64,000 nucleotides of DNA. It comes from Eurosta solidaginis (lineage: Eukaryota > Arthropoda > Insecta > Diptera > Tephritidae). Shown piece after piece: positions 1-10,614 of the stretch. Position 1 is the first letter of the stretch. Each line of letters opens with the position of its first letter. Both the position numbers and the translations under genes were made by a program. The notes below the pieces were generated by a model, which saw only the letters and a program-made list of their open reading frames with translations, did no database searches and was not told where the DNA came from. Location of the stretch: NCBI RefSeq assembly GCF_040869045.1, contig NC_090323.1, positions 159,422,426-159,486,425 on the forward strand. The letters run 5' to 3'.

Positions 1-225
1 ATCGCCCCTCGGCAGTGTTTGGCAAGCACTCCGGGTGTATTTTCGCCATGAAAAGTTCTCAGTGCCTCACCTGCCTCGCAAATGCCGTTCGGAGTCGGCA
101 TAAAACATGTAGGTCCCGTCCGGCCAATTTGTAGGGAAAATCAACATGGGTACGACGCAAATTGGACGAGAAACCCGGCCCTAGATCTCCTCAGAGGTTA
201 GCGCGTCTTACATTTATTTATTTAT
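1..225 (+). repeat. SINE family 1, 3' part, cut by the window edge
   Basis: This is the reverse complement of the complete SINE at 53296-53655, without its pol III promoter half, which lies outside the window. Shared landmarks in order are CCCCTCGGCAGTG, the GCCGTTCGGAGTCGGCATAA block, AATTTGTAGGGAAAATCAA, GACGCAAATTGGA and the terminal TCTTACATTTATTTATTTA tail. It is older than the 53-kb copy, to judge by scattered substitutions. Confidence 0.85.
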
Positions 226-275
226 ATGGCAATATAGGTACTTTCGTACAAAGCTGTCGCAACAACTTTTTTTGT

Positions 276-422
276 TCATTTGACTACTAAAACGGTCAAT
301 TACGAATCAACGATTTGTGCACAGTTGATTCAACATCTTGTTGCGATGGATAAAAATTAACAGAAATTTCGGTTGAATTGACCCGTATTTCGGTTGATTT
401 CACCAGCCTTTTTCTTTCAGTG
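276..422. mobile_element. MITE with CACTGAAAGAAA ends, one end only
   Basis: The segment ends TTTCTTTCAGTG followed by TA, which is the terminal inverted repeat and TA target seen at both ends of the 45114-45708 element. It also shares an inner block, ACGGTCAATTACGAATCAAC, with positions 45599 onward. The other end is not visible, so the copy is truncated, perhaps by the neighbouring SINE. Confidence 0.6.
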
Positions 423-424
423 TA

Positions 425-930
425 CCTACCTTGACGATTGAAGGTTGATGAATCCAACACGAACTCTGTAGGCCATTATTGAAGGAAAGTTATCTTAATC
501 GTTATCTTTTATAAATCGTTACTATCATTACAAAAAAAGGCACAATACGGCGTTAGCCTATTTCTTTATTTGCTTTCATCGCTTTTTTAATCGAAATTAA
601 TATTAAAATTGCCTTTTGCAAAGCATAAATTGAATAAACTGATTGCTATATCGATAACTTATGTTTTATTCATGAGACGATTTTTATAACTCACTACATT
701 AAATTAATTTGTATTGTGGTTATGGCCTATTTTTAATATCGTGTTTAATATATGATAATAATATTAAAAATACAATTTTAAAGCAGCGATTAAGAAAAAA
801 ACAGTGAGACCTTTAGGCTTCGAACACACTGAGCTGCACTACACTACGCTGCAAAATATTCTTATGAAGCAATTCACACCTTGCGGCAACACCACTGCGC
901 GGCGCAGCCAAGACCGGCAATCTTGATCTT
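425..930. other. AT-rich stretch, nothing recognised
   Basis: Mostly AT-rich sequence without an open frame of note. Around 830-915 there is a more GC-balanced phrase with repeated CACTACACTACGCTGC-like words, whose origin I cannot identify. Confidence 0.4.
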
Positions 931-1670
931 ACTTACTTACTAAATTGGCGCTTAACCGTCTAAACGGTTATGGCCGTCCAACAAGGCGCCCCAGTCGCTC
1001 CTTCGCTCCGCCAACCGGCGCCAATTGGTCACGCCAAGGGAGTGTAAATCGTTTTCCACCTGGTCCTTCCAACGGAGTAGGGCCGCCCTCTACCTCTGCT
1101 TCCATAGGAGGGTTCCGATAGAAACACTTTCTTGGCCGGAGCATCATCTTTCATTCGCATAACATGGCCTAGCCAGCGGAGCCGCTGCGTTTTAATTCGC
1201 TGGACTATGTTGATGTCTGCGTAGAGCTCGTACAGGTCATCATTAAATCTTCTTCGGTACTCGCCATCGCCAACGCGTAGAGGTCCACAAATCTTTCGAA
1301 GAACTTTTCTCTCGAACACTCCCAAAGCCGCTTCATCTGTTGATGTCAGGGTCCATGCTTCTGCCCCATATAGCAGGACGGGTAAGATAAGTGACTTGTA
1401 GAGTATGATTTTCGATCGCCGAGAGAGGACTTTACTTTTCAATTGCCTACCTAGTCCAAAGTAGCATTTATTGGCAAGATTGATTCTTCGCTGGATTTCA
1501 GTGCTGATGTTGTTGCTAGTGTTGATGCTGGTTCCCAAATAAACGAAGTTTTTTACTATTTCGAAATTATGGCTGCCAACAGTAGCGTGGTAGCCAAGGC
1601 GCGTATGCGCTGACTCTTTGCTCGATGACATCAGGTACTTCGTTTTGTCCTCATTCACCATCAAACCCAT
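931..1670 (-). pseudogene. Non-LTR retrotransposon, reverse transcriptase C-terminal part and 3' end
   Basis: The minus strand from 1670 encodes the thumb and C-terminal part of a LINE reverse transcriptase. Visible landmarks are NEDKTKYL, FVYLGTSIN, QRRINLANKCYFGL, LPVLLYGAEAWTLT, VFERKVLRKICG, RLRWLGHVMRM and DDAPAKKVF. This pattern recurs in arthropod endonuclease/reverse-transcriptase elements, probably of the RTE clade (from memory). The catalytic core upstream, including the YADD box, is missing, so it is 5'-truncated. A frameshift near the RGRGRP motif moves the last 40 or so codons into another frame, where a tail beginning RWKDQVEN continues. The 3' untranslated end includes a short hairpin around AACCGTTTAGACGGTT and finishes in repeated TAAG (CTTACTTACTTAC on the plus strand at 930-942), as expected for simple-repeat LINE tails. 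It is not translated into a working protein. Confidence 0.85.
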
Positions 1671-1949
1671 CTTTACCGCTTCTTTTTTCCCAATGCAATT
1701 TTGATCAAATAGGCAAAAAAGGTGAAGCGTCGCTGCCGCTACATATCGCGCCGCTCAGTGTGTCCTTAGCTTTAATCAAATCTCGTCGATACAATTTTTA
1801 TTTAACTACGAAACTATGCAAAGCAATCTCAAAAACGAAACGTTAAAAAAATACGAAAACTTCGAACTGTTTATTTAGAATTTTCTAAATTTTTTATATA
1901 TAGTATGCAATTTTGTAGCCCTATCAATTGTTGCTCAAAAAAACTCAAC
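1671..1949. other. Spacer between two LINE fragments
   Basis: AT-rich sequence with no recognised feature. It separates two copies of the same LINE tail that lie in the same orientation, so they may be independent insertions or parts of an old duplication. Confidence 0.4.
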
Positions 1950-2466
1950 TCATACTTATTTACTTAACGATTTAAACGAATCTCCGTCCAAAAAGTCGCG
2001 CCAGTCGCTTCTTCGTTGGGTTGGCCTGGTCCTTCCAGCAGAGTGGGAACCGCCCTCTTCCCCTGCTTCCATAGGTGTAAACCGATTTAAATACTCTCTT
2101 AGCCGGTGTATCATCTTTCAATCGCATAACATAGCCTAGCCAGCGTTGCCGCTGTGCTATAATTCGCTGGACTATGTTGGGATATGCGTAAAGCTAGTAC
2201 AGCATATCGTTAAATGTTCTTCGTTGCTCGCCATCGCCAACGCGTCGAGATCCTTTAATCTTTAAAATAACTTTTCTCTCGAAAATTTCATCTGGCGTTG
2301 TACTGGTCCATGCGTCTGCTTCATATAGCAGGACGGGTACGATAATTGACTTGTGGAACATCATTTTCGTTTGCCGAGAGGTAACTTTACTTTTCAATTC
2401 CCTACCTAAACCAAAGTAGCATTTATTGGCAAGAGCGCATAGCTTTATTTTGTGAATGGAAAACAA
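1950..2466 (-). pseudogene. Second, more decayed copy of the same LINE tail
   Basis: Reading minus from about 2466, the words LANKCYFGLG, ELKSKV, PVLLYEADAWT, FERKV and RVGDGEQRR match the neighbouring copy at 931-1670 residue by residue, but with more changes and stop codons. The 3' end with TTACTTAACGATTTAAACG at about 1959 matches the TTAC-rich tail and the AACCGTTTAGACGGTT region of the first copy. It has no catalytic core and is clearly dead. Confidence 0.8.
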
Positions 2467-3120
2467 AGTGAAAAACAGTTCGAAAAAAAATTTTCAAAAA
2501 TCAATGCGAAGCTCGAGCGGCCTATAACTTTTACATTGTTGGACTAAAGTTATTAATTGGGCTACAAAACCACATACTAAAAAATTGCAGAAAACTCTAA
2601 ATAAATTATTCGAAATTTTTTGTAAAATTTTATCGAATTTTCGCATATACTCCAAAGACGTTTTTGAGTTTGTTTTGCATAATCTCATCTATAAAATTCA
2701 CAATTTTTTTTTATTAAATTACTGAAATTACCTAACAACAAAGGAGAATTTAATACAAGAAATTTTATTAGAAAATTTCCAATGCTACTTTCGTGTTTGC
2801 TGCTGTAGATACAAACGTTTATATTTGTTATGAAAATGTTCTAGGACGGGTGTCAATTAAAAGCTTTTTTTTTTTTTTTGTTTTTTTAAGGCAAACAACT
2901 CCAATATACTTCCAAGAAATTTGTCTGTGATTATTTGGCAAGAAAATTTTGGCTTTGTTTATTAGCACACTAGCTCCGAACATTTAAACAGGTATCTTTC
3001 AAGTCAACTGCCTCACAGGATTTATTTAATAATTTGGGAATACTTTAAACAACGTGATATCAGAAAGGGCAAGGCAACAGCTGTTTCGATTATATCTTGT
3101 ACATCTTTTCAAAGCCTTTC
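2467..3120. other. AT-rich stretch, nothing recognised
   Basis: Includes a T-run at about 2866-2887. Open frames here are short and show no known motif. Confidence 0.4.
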
Positions 3121-3192
3121 CTCTCGGTAGTGGGACTTGAACCCGCACTCCTACAATGGTTGAAGTGTTACAAACGCATTCAGCCACGTTAT
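3050..3192 (-). repeat. tRNA-derived, SINE-like sequence with A and B boxes
   Basis: On the minus strand, TGGCTGAATGCG (3186-3175) fits a pol III A box and GGGTTCAAGTCCC (3144-3132) fits a B box, about 31 bases apart as in a tRNA. The sequence between and after them does not fold into an obvious complete cloverleaf with an acceptor stem, and an unrelated body follows toward 3050. A tRNA-derived SINE or tRNA pseudogene is more likely than a working tRNA. Only one copy is visible in this window. Confidence 0.55.
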
Positions 3193-3636
3193 GCCTTCGT
3201 TTTTTATCCCAATTACCTTCCTTGCATATTTTATTCTTTTGCACAGTACATACTGTGTATGTAATCATGTGTTAAAGTTATGCTTTTTGTTGGCGGTTTC
3301 AACGAAACTGGTATTTTTGCTTTTTGTCCTATTTATAGAACTAAAAAGAATTAACCAATGTTGTCTATTTGTTTTATTATGACAGGATGTTCAAGATGGC
3401 AACTTTTAGCATTTTGGCCGTGATTTGCCGGGATGTTCAATATGGCGGCGCATTCGACAGGCTATCTTTAGCAGGACGAGAACGTCATAGTATATGTAAA
3501 AATCAGGTGATCGGTAGTATTTGTCGTTTTGCCGTTTTTCTTGCTTGTCTTATCCACATTGATCGCATGAAAATACGGTACTAGTTCAATTGCGCGTCTT
3601 TACATACCTTTTGAACACGCTGGTAATTGATTCAGT
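3193..3636. other. Unassigned stretch
   Basis: Contains short open frames with no recognised family. The paired phrases AGGATGTTCAAGATGGC (3384) and GGGATGTTCAATATGGC (3430) form a small direct repeat. Confidence 0.3.
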
Positions 3637-3800
3637 TGTTGCTGTTGTTGTTGTAGCGATAAGGTTGCTCCCAGAAGGCTTTGGGGAGTGTTATCAATGT
3701 GATGGTCCTTTGCCGGATACTGATCCGGTACGCCCCGGTAACACAGCACCATTAAGGTGCTAGCCCATTTCGGGAACGATTTATATTAGTACTTTTTTGG
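3637..3800 (+). repeat. Dispersed repeat with GTTGTTGTTGTAGCGATAAGG head
   Basis: The phrase GTTGTTGTAGCGATAAGGTT, then CTCCCAGAAGGCTTTGGGGAG (a near-perfect hairpin), then GATCCGGTACGCCCCGGTAAC and CACCATTAAGGTGCTAG (another small hairpin). I recall this as a frequent dispersed sequence in tephritid and other fly genomes, probably the end of a retroelement. A fragment of the same head is present in the opposite orientation at 57196-57250. Confidence 0.6.
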
Positions 3801-3879
3801 AGCTTTCTGGCCGGCTTTCCTTTAAAATAAAACAAATGTTTACTTCTTCATCCTACGCGTTTCGACGCTGTATTGCAAC

Positions 3880-6273
3880 CACTTTTAAAAAAATTTTTTT
3901 TTAAAGTAAAATTTTAACACAAAATTTAATATCTTTACAGCATATAAGTAAATTATGTCAACATTCAACTCCAGTAATGATATAGTGCAACAAAATACAA
4001 AAGTAAAAGAAAATTTCAAAATGGGCGTTGCTTAATTTGTCTAGGATACTTTTAACGCCATAAGTCGAACAAAAATTAACCAATCCTTTTGAAATTTGGT
4101 AGGGGCATAGATTTTATGACGTTAACTCTTTTCTGTGAAAATGGGCGAAATCGGTTAATGCCACGCCCAGTTTTTATACGCAGTCGTCCGCCTGTCCTTC
4201 CGCATGGCCGTTAACACGATAACTTGAGCAAACTTCGACATATCTTTAATGAACTTAGTTCACGTGCTTACTTGAACTCACTTTATCTTGGTATGAAAAA
4301 TGAACGAAATCCGACTATGACCACGCCCACTTTTTCGATATCGAAAATTACGAAAAACGAAAAAAAATGCCATAATTCTATACCAAATACGAAAAAAGGG
4401 ATGAAACATGGTAAGGTAATTGGATTGTTTTATTGAAGCGAAATATAACTTTAGAAAAAACTTTATAAAATGGTTGTGACACCTACCATATTAAGTACAA
4501 GAAAATGAAAAAGTTCTGCAGGACGAAATAAAAATCCCTTAAAATCTTGGCAGGTATTGCATATATAAATAAATTAGCGGTATCCAACAGATGATGTTCT
4601 GGGTCACCCTGGTCCACACTTTGGTCGATATCTGGAAAACGCCTTCACATATACAACTACCACCACTCCCTTTTAAAACTCTCATTAATACCTTTAATTT
4701 GATACCCATATCGTACAAACCACATTTTAGAGTCACCCCTGGTCCACCTTTATGGCGATATTTCGAAACAGCGTCCACCTATAGAACTAAGGCCCACTCC
4801 CTTTTAAAATACTCATTAACACCTTTCATTTGATACCCATATCGTACAAACATATTCTAAAGTCACCCCTGGTCCACCTTTATGGCGATATCTCGAAAAG
4901 GCGAACACCTATAGAACGAAGGCCCACTCCCTTTTAAAAATACTCATTAACACCTTTCATTTGATACCGATATCATACTAACAAAGTCTAGAGTCACCCC
5001 TGGTCCACCTTTATTGCGATACCTCGAAAAGGCGTCCAACTATAGAACTAAGACCCACTCCCTTTTAAAATACTCATTAACTCCTTTCGTTTGATACCCA
5101 TATTGCACAAACGAATTCTAGAGTCACCCCTGGTCCACCTTTATGGCGATATCTCGAAAAGGCGAACACCTATAGAACGAAGGCCCACTCCCTTTTAAAA
5201 ATACTCATTAACACCTTTCATTTGATACCCATATCATACTAACAAAGTCTAGAGTCACCCCTGGTCCACCTTTATTGCGATACCTCGAAAAGGCGTCCAC
5301 CTATAGAACTAAGGTTCACCCCCTTTTAAAATACTCATTAACTCCTTTCTTTTGATACCCATATCGTACAAACACATTCTAGAGTCACCCCTGGTCCACC
5401 TTTATGGCGATATTTCGAAACGGCATCCACCTATAGAACTAAGGCCCACTCCCTTTTCAAATACTCATTAACACCATTCGTTTGATGCCCATATTGTACA
5501 AACAAATTCTAGGGTCACCCCTGTGCCACCTTTGTGGCGATATCTCGAAACGGCGTCCACCTATAGAACTAAGGATTACTCCCTTTTAAAATACTCATTA
5601 ACACCTTTCATTTGATACCCATACCGTACAAACATATTCTAAAGTCACCCCTGGCCCACCTTTATGGCGATATCTCGAAACGGCGTCCACCTATGGAACT
5701 AAGGATTACTCCCTTTTAAAATACTCATTAACACCTTTCATTTGATACCCATATCATACTAACAAAGTCTAGAGTCACCCCTGGTCCACCTTTATTGCGA
5801 TACCTCGAAAAGGCGTCCACCTATAGAACTAAGGTCCACTCCCTTTTAAAATACTCATTAACTCCTTTCTTTTGATACCCATATCGTACAACCACATTCT
5901 AGAGTCACCCCTGGTCCACCTTTATGGCGATATTTCGAAACGGCATCCACCTATAGAACTAAGGCCCACTCCCTTTTAAAATACTCATTAACACCATTCG
6001 TTTGATACCCATATCGTACAAACGCATTCTAGAGTCAACCCTGATCCACCTTTATGGCTATATCCCTAAATGGCGTCTACCTATAGAACTATGGCCCACT
6101 CCCTCATAAAATACTATTTAATGCCTTTCATTTGATACACATGTCATAAAAACACATTCCAGGGTTTCCCTCGGTTCATTTTCCTACATGGTTATTTTCC
6201 CTTATGTTGTCATCATAGCTCTCAACTGAGTATGTAATGTTCGGTTGCACCCGAACTTAACCTTCCTTACTTG
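3880..6273 (+). mobile_element. INE-1/DINE-1-like (Helentron-type) element, 5'-truncated, with tandem array
   Basis: From about 3890 it is collinear with the complete element at 6574-9578, starting at that copy's position about 7170, so the left end and the GTCC block are missing. It keeps the inner non-coding blocks with ACCACGCCCACTTTTTCGAT (4319) and the CTTGAGCAAACTTCGACATA block. A tandem array of about a dozen ~130-bp units follows. The 3' end has the inverted repeat AGCTCTCAACTGAGTAT (about 6218), the hairpin GTTCGGTTGCACCCGAAC, and CCTTCCTTACTTG. It encodes no protein. Open frames through the array are repeat translations. The class rests on shared landmarks with Drosophila INE-1 (CATGTCCGTC-type repeat, CCACGCCCAC, central repeats, terminal hairpin). 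Confidence 0.8.
4607..6180 (+). repeat. ~130-bp tandem array in the first INE-1-like element
   Basis: Unit starts marked by AGTCACCCCTGGTCCACC lie at 4731, 4861, 4992, 5122, 5252, 5382, 5512, 5642, 5772, 5902 and 6032, a spacing of 130 or 131. Each unit contains GGCGATATCTCGAAAAGGCG, CACCTATAGAACTAAGG, CCCTTTTAAAATACTCATTA and CATTTGATACCCATATCG. The first and last units are the most diverged, as in arrays homogenised from the middle. Alternating variants show a dimer structure (see findings). Confidence 0.95.
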
Positions 6274-6573
6274 TTTTTTTTTTTGTTTTCGATCATGAGC
6301 AAATCTGGCTTTTTACCTGTTTTGAAACGGTTTAAATTTTCCTATTTTTAATTTCGACAAAATAAACGCTTCTTTAACACGTTTATATAAGCTTCACTTG
6401 GATGTATGCTTGTTTGTAACTCTCTAGGCTAGGCGCGTAAAGGAGAGTTAGACCCATCTAGCGGCAATTATTGAAGACTCGCGGCAGTGGTTAAATAACT
6501 CGTTACAAAACGAGTTGTGATTACTAGCTGAGACATGAACTTATGTGCTACGCTGCTATCAACATCAAATTTT
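6274..6573. other. Spacer between two INE-1-like elements
   Basis: No gene. Positions 6532-6567 (ending GCTACGCTGCTATCAACATC) recur at 49537-49573, so part of an older dispersed repeat lies directly upstream of the second element. Confidence 0.5.
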
Positions 6574-6715
6574 TATACTCAGTTGAGCAGAGCTCACAGA
6601 GTATATTAAGTTTGATTGGATAACGGTTGGTTGTACATATATAAAGGAATCGAGATAGATATAGACTTCCATATATCAAAATAATCAGGATCGAAAAAAA
6701 ATTTGATTGAGCCAT

Positions 6716-6754
6716 GTCCGTCCGTCCGTCCGTCCGTCCGTCCGTCCGTCCGTT
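6716..6754 (+). repeat. (TCCG)n microsatellite inside the INE-1-like element
   Basis: About nine perfect TCCG units directly after GAGCCATG. The same site carries shorter, impure runs in the other copies (near 47219, and on the minus strand near 27535 and 59925), so it is a built-in feature of the family that expands. Confidence 0.95.
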
Positions 6755-7912
6755 AACACGATAACTTGAGTAAATTTTGAGGTATCTTGATGAAATTTGG
6801 TATGTAGGTTCCTGAGCACTCATCTCAGATCGCTATTTAAAATGAACGATATCGGACTATAACCACGCCCACTTTTTCGATATCGAAAATTTCGAAAAAC
6901 CGAAAAAATGCGATAATTCATTGCCAAAGGAGATTAAAGCGATGAAACTTGGTAGATGGGTTGACGTTATGACGCAGAATAGAAAATTAGTAAGATTTTG
7001 GACAATGGGCGTGGCACCGCCCACTTTTACAAGAAGGTAATTTAAAAGTTTTGCAAGCTGTAATTTGGCAGTCGTTGAAGATATCATGATGAAATTTGGC
7101 AGGAACGTTACTACTATTACTATATATCTGCTAAATAAAAATTAGCAAAATTGGATGAAGAACACGCCCACTTTTTAAAAAAAAATTTTTTTTAATTCAA
7201 ATTTTAACAAAAAATTTAATATATTTACTGTATATAAGTAAATTAAGTCAAAATTCAACTCCAGTAATGATATGATGCAACAAAATACAAAAATAAAAGA
7301 AAATTTCAAAATGGGCGTGGCTCCGCCCATTTTCATTTAGTTTGTCTAGAATACTTTTAATGCTATAAGTCGAACAAAAATTTACCAATCCTTCTCAAAT
7401 TTGGTAGAAGCATAGATTCTGTGACGGTAACTGTTCTCTGTGAAAATGGGCGAAATCGGTGGAAGCCACGCCCAGTTTTTATACACAGTCCACCGTCTGT
7501 CCTTCCGCTCGGCCGTTAACACAATAACTTGAGCAACAACCGATATATCTTTACTAAACTTAGCCCACATATTTATCTGAACTCACTTTATCTTGGTATA
7601 AAAAATGGCCGAAATCCGACCATAACCACGCCCACTTTATCGATATCGAAAATTACGAAAAATGAAAAAAATGCCATAATTCTATACCAACTACGAAAAA
7701 AGGGATGAAACATGGTAACTGTATTGGTTTATTGACGCAAAATATAACTTTGGAAAAAACTTTGTAAAATGGGTGTGACACCTACCATATTAAGTAGAAG
7801 AAAATGAAAAAGTTCTACAAGGCGAAATCAACAGCCCTTGGAATCTTGGCAGGAATACTGTTAGTGGTATTGCATATATAAATAAATTAGCAGTACCCGA
7901 CAGATGATTTTC

Positions 7913-9480
7913 TGGATCACCTGGTCCACATTTTGGTCGATATCGCGAGAACGCCTTCACATATACATCTAAGGGCCAGTCGCTTTTAAAACCCTCACTA
8001 ATACTTTTAATTTGATATCCATATCGTACAAATACATTCTAGAGTCACCCTGGCCCACCCTAATGGCGATATCTCGAAAAGGCGTCCACCTATAGACCTA
8101 ATGCCCACTCCCTCTTAAAATGCTCAGTAACACCTTTCGTTTGATACCCATATCGTACAAACATTCTAGAGTCACCCTTGGTCCACCTTTATGGCGATAT
8201 CTCGAAAAGGCGTCCACCTATAGACCTAATGCCCACTCCCTCTTAAAATGCTCAGTAACACCTTTCGTTTGATACCCATATCGTACAAACATTCTAGAGT
8301 CACCCCTGGTCCACCTTTATGGCGATATCTCGAAAAGGCGTCCACCTATAGAACTAAGGATTACTCCCTTTTAAAATACTCATTACCACCTTTCATTTGA
8401 TACCCATATCGTACAAACACATTCTAGAGTCACCCCTGGCCCACCCTAATGGCCGACATCTCGAAAAGGCGTCCACCTATAGAACTAAGGATTACTCCCT
8501 TTTAAAATACTCATTACCACCTTTCATTTGATACCCATATCGTACAAACACATTCTAGAGTCACCCTGGCCCACCCTAATGGCGATATCTCGAAACGGCG
8601 TCCACCTATGGAACTAAGGATCACTCCTTTTCAAAACACTCATTAACAGCTTTCATTTGATACCCATATCGTACAAACAAATTCTAGAGTCACCGCTGGT
8701 CCACCTTTATGGCGATATCTCGAAAAGGCGTCCACCTATAGAACTAAGGCCCACGCCCTTTTAAAATTCTCATTAACACCTTTCATTTGATACCCATATC
8801 ATACAAACAAATTCTAGAGTCACCCCTGGTCCCCCGTTATGGCGATATCTTGAAAAGGCATCCACCTATAGAACTAAGGCCCACGCCCTTTTAAAATACT
8901 CATTAACACCTTTCATTTGATACCGATATCGTACAAACAAATTCTAGAGTCACCCCTGGCCCACCCTAATGGCGATATCTCGAAAAGGCGTCCACCTATA
9001 GACCTAATGCCCACTCCCTCTTAAAATGCTCAGTAGCACCTTTCATTTGATACCCATATCATACAAACAAATTCTAGAGTCACCTCTGGTCCCCCTTTAT
9101 GGCGATATCTTGAAAAGGCATCCACCTATAGAACTAAGGCCCACGCCCTTTTAAAATACTCATTAACACCTTTCATTTGATACCCATATCGTACAAACAA
9201 ATTCTAGAGTCACCCCTGATCCATCTTTATGGCGATATCTCGAAACGGCGTTCATCTATAGAACTTAGGCCCACGCCCTTTAAAATACTCATTAATACCT
9301 TTCATTTGATACCCATATCGTACAAAATAAATTCTAGAGTCACCCCTGGTCCACCTTTATGGCGATATCTCGAAACGGCGTCCATCTATAGAACTATGGT
9401 CCACTTCCTCTTAAAATACTCTTTAATACTTTCCATTTGATACACATGTCATACAAACACATTCCAGGGTTACCCTAGGT
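7913..9480 (+). repeat. ~127-131-bp tandem array in the second INE-1-like element
   Basis: About twelve units of the same family as 4607-6180, with AGTCACC starts near 8043, 8170, 8297, 8427, 8558, 8688, 8817, 8947, 9078, 9207 and 9336. Units at 8043 and 8170 are 127 bp because they have lost a few bases before ATTCTAGAGT. They share GACCTAATGCCCACTCCCTC, which recurs at 9001, so blocks of units have been copied within the array. Confidence 0.95.
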
Positions 9481-9578
9481 TCTTTTTACAACATGGTGAT
9501 TTTCCCTTACTTTGTCTCCACAGCTCTCAACTAAGTATGTAATGTTCGGTTACACCCGAACTTAGCCTTCCTTACTTG

Positions 9579-10614
9579 TTTTTAATATAAAGACATTAAG
9601 GCAATAAAAAAGTTCTCCTATTGATCGTATGTGCTATGTTTTAATCAAACTTTATGAAGGAAACCACGGAAACAACCAAAAATTTAAGGTTTTACAACGA
9701 ATAGGGTCCTAGTGAATTGCCTAATTGTTTGTATACCAATATTATTACATTTTCACTGGCCTCAAATGCATATTTCCAAATGAGTCATTTGAAAGCGTTT
9801 ACATTGGCCTCATTCGCATCTCGCTTAACCTTCCCTGCATGACTCGACTGCGAGGACACCAATCCATAGCAAGAAAATGCACTGACGTAATTGATTAAGC
9901 TATAGTTCAATAGAAAAAGAAAAATTTATCAAAAAGCAAGGTAGTTGCTGGTAGAAATGCCAGTTTGGCTTTTAAAGAACTAGTAAAAACGGCTTTTTAT
10001 AACTCTGGTGCAGCACTAAGATATGTTACGTCGTTTATCCATTGTGTTTTCGCCGGATTTGTTTCAGTAATAAAATGTGTCGTTTTGAGAATGCGATTTT
10101 ATCAGAAAATTCGCGGCATTTGGTATCTTTCACCCAAAATTTTGTGTAAATGTGATTTAAAACAAACAAAAAATATTTCTTATTTTGAATATTTGTTCTT
10201 TTTTTCGATGAATTTTGGTCTCAAATGAAAATATCAACCGATGCATAATACATCATCAAAACCTAATAATATTTGTTTCTGATTTAATTTTGTTATATTA
10301 TTTAGGTATGTATAAGTAAGAGCAAACTAATCAAGAGAGCAAATATTAGAAAATTATAATAGCTAATTACCAATTCTTTATCATTTTAAATCGACACTGT
10401 CACATAATCAATCCAACCTTATTAATTTGTATTCAAAACAAAATTATTAAAAGTAAAAAAAAAAAATTATTTGAATCAGGAACCGTTAAGAATATGGATT
10501 TTACTAAAAAATTCAGGTTTTTTTAGCTCAAGTTTGTGGGCCAGAAAAGATAGTTACTTTGGACTAAGATTATGTTTCTTTTTAAATTAAGACATAAGGA
10601 TTTATGTCAGCTGA
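9579..10614. other. AT-rich stretch, nothing recognised
   Basis: Open frames are short and lack motifs. The stretch 9740-9800 has two similar phrases, CATTTTCACTGGCCTCAAATG and GTTTACATTGGCCTCATTCG, forming a ~60-bp imperfect duplication. Confidence 0.3.

Larger units (their letters stand above)
6574..9578 (+). mobile_element. Complete INE-1/DINE-1-like (Helentron-type) element, ~3.0 kb
   Basis: It begins TATACTCAGTTGAGCAGAGCT. Near the other end lies the inverse, AGCTCTCAACTAAGTATG (9520), followed only on that side by the hairpin GTTCGGTTACACCCGAAC and CCTTCCTTACTTG. Such asymmetric subterminal inverted repeats with one hairpin are typical of Helentron-associated elements. In order it holds a conserved block (GATTGGATAACGGTTGG, GATTGAGCCATGTCCGTCC), a (TCCG)n microsatellite, several CCACGCCCACTTTT words, long non-coding blocks, a ~130-bp tandem array and the tail. 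Both flanks are T-runs, consistent with insertion between two Ts. There is no Rep/helicase frame, so it is non-autonomous. Confidence 0.85.

Noticed and set aside
4607..6180. CRISPR-like array
   Set aside because: Units are contiguous without unique spacers, and the genome is eukaryotic.
9177..9440. 87-codon frame and similar ones at 4539-4833
   Set aside because: Periodic translations of the 130-bp tandem units.
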